From an uncultured Massilia sp. (GTDB taxonomy: Bacteria > Pseudomonadota > Gammaproteobacteria > Burkholderiales > Burkholderiaceae): DNA of 5,532 nucleotides. A program made the translations under genes and the position numbers. Shown here one piece after another: positions 4,953 to 5,532 of this stretch (its first letter is position 1; each line of letters starts with the position of its first letter). The DNA lies in contig CAMPHU010000288.1 of the NCBI GenBank assembly GCA_946886065.1, positions 1-5,532 of the forward strand. Direction: 5' to 3'. The notes under the pieces were generated by a model that was not told the DNA's origin, searched no databases, and saw nothing but the letters and a program-made list of their open reading frames with translations.

Positions 4953-5532
4953 CTATTTCGATGAACAGCGCCCCGATGAACAGCGCGATCCCGGCCGCCG
5001 CCGACGCCGCCGCCGCTGTTACCGTCCCGGCCGTCCCTGCCGCCGGCGTGCCGGGCGCAGTGCCGGCCGCCCCGGCGCAAGCCGCCCTGCCTTTCCAGCA
5101 GTGGCTCGGCCTGGACCAGCTGGCGCTGCCGGCCGACGCCTTGCCGGCGCCGGACGGCGCCACTGCCCTGCCTGAAGGCGGCGCCGGCGCCCCGGCCGCG
5201 GACGACGCGCCAGCCGCCGACGCCGCGGCAGTGGCGGCGTCCGACAACCTGCTGGCCGCGATGGCCCCGCCCATGATGCCGGCCTCGATGCCGGCCATGA
5301 TGATGGCGATGCCGGGCTCCCCGTCCGCCCAGCCGCAAGGCCAGGGCGGCGCCCAGGGCCGCCAGCCGGCGGGCGCCGGCTTGCCCGCCGCGGCCCCGCT
5401 TGCGGGCATGGCGGCGCAGGACGTCCTGCCCGCAACCGGGGCCGCCATGCCGGGCGCTGCCGCGCCCCTGCCGGCAGCCGCCCTCCCCGCGGCCCAGGCG
5501 CCTGCCCAGGCCAGCGCTCGCCCGGCCGACAG
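4949..5532 (+). CDS. fliK: Probable flagellar hook-length control protein FliK, N-terminal region (partial, 3' end outside window)
   Basis: An open frame runs from ATG at 4949 to the right edge without a stop: 194 complete codons. The ATG overlaps the stop of the preceding gene as ATGA. The encoded sequence begins MTISMNSAPMNSAIPAAAD and is dominated by Ala, Pro, Gly, Gln and Met, with no Cys and few charged residues, so it is probably unfolded. FliK is an exported molecular ruler: its long, disordered, Pro/Ala/Gln-rich N-terminal half measures the hook, and its conserved C-terminal domain touches FlhB to switch export to filament proteins. Only the first kind of region is visible, so the call depends on composition and on position after the fliT-like gene. 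A short, more ordered patch reads LPFQQWLGLDQLALPADAL (about residues 47-65). The true start could also be the in-frame ATG at 4961 or 4976, because no strong Shine-Dalgarno precedes any of them. Confidence 0.75.
   Translation, partial: MTISMNSAPMNSAIPAAADAAAAVTVPAVPAAGVPGAVPAAPAQAALPFQQWLGLDQLALPADALPAPDGATALPEGGAGAPAADDAPAADAAAVAASDNLLAAMAPPMMPASMPAMMMAMPGSPSAQPQGQGGAQGRQPAGAGLPAAAPLAGMAAQDVLPATGAAMPGAAAPLPAAALPAAQAPAQASARPAD
4961..4985 (+). repeat. Short direct repeat at the start of fliK
   Basis: ATGAACAGCG occurs at 4961-4970 and again, exactly 15 bases later, at 4976-4985. In frame this gives MNSAP followed by MNSAI, so the start of the protein carries a five-residue near-duplication and three closely spaced in-frame ATG codons (4949, 4961, 4976). 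A small in-frame slippage duplication is the simplest explanation. Confidence 0.6.
5261..5311 (+). other. Methionine-rich segment in the FliK N-terminal region
   Basis: Codons 105-121 of the partial fliK frame contain eight methionines in seventeen residues, interleaved with Pro and Ala (MAPPMMPASMPAMMMAM). The flanking sequence is Ala/Pro/Gly/Gln-rich without such enrichment. It is part of the coding frame; no separate function is claimed. Confidence 0.7.

Noticed and set aside
4537..5448. Minus-strand open frame (303 codons) opposite fliS/fliT-like/fliK
   Set aside because: The Ala/Gly-rich sequence mirrors the Ala/Pro-rich fliK codons. It has no motif and would cut across three plus-strand genes.

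Overview
The window is one uninterrupted, single-strand (+) block of flagellar genes in very GC-rich DNA with strong G/C preference at third codon positions. The order is fliG (3' end only), fliH, fliI, fliJ, fliD, fliS, a fliT-like gene and the 5' part of fliK, which runs off the right edge. High GC, proteobacterial-type flagellar proteins and dense packing suggest a proteobacterium, most likely a betaproteobacterium of the Burkholderiales (for example a Massilia/Oxalobacteraceae-like genome). That placement is an inference from composition and protein style; there is no marker gene here to prove it.

Layout: bases 1-323 encode the C-terminal torque-generating domain of the rotor protein FliG. 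Bases 320-2771 encode the export-ATPase module FliH-FliI-FliJ (stator/regulator, ATPase, central stalk). A 48-base gap carrying a good ribosome binding site follows. Then come the filament-cap module, FliD and its neighbouring chaperones FliS and a FliT-like protein (2820-4952), and finally the Ala/Pro-rich N-terminal region of a probable hook-length ruler FliK (4949-end). Four junctions (G/H, H/I, I/J, T/K) are 4-base ATGA stop/start overlaps and the S/T junction overlaps by 8 bases. Only J/D and D/S have spacers. No terminator, promoter, tRNA, insertion sequence or CRISPR array was seen, so the whole block reads as part of a longer polycistronic operon.

How the genes work together: FliG couples the stator to the rotor. 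FliH, FliI and FliJ drive and regulate secretion through the flagellar export gate. FliD caps the growing filament. FliS and FliT-type proteins are cytoplasmic chaperones for flagellin and FliD. FliK measures the hook and switches export specificity. Export machinery, cap, chaperones and ruler are therefore supplied from one transcript.

Most notable points: (1) The order fliGHIJ-fliDST-fliK splices the filament-cap cluster between fliJ and fliK. Together with a short, divergent FliD and a divergent FliG, it looks more like a lateral/secondary (Flag-2-like) flagellar system than the standard primary polar system. (2) The FliG torque helix appears to lack two charged residues that are functionally important in E. 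coli. (3) FliH contains an unbroken run of ten glycines spaced exactly four residues apart. None of these amounts to a wholly new system, but together they mark a variant flagellum worth comparing with the host's other flagellar genes, if it has any.
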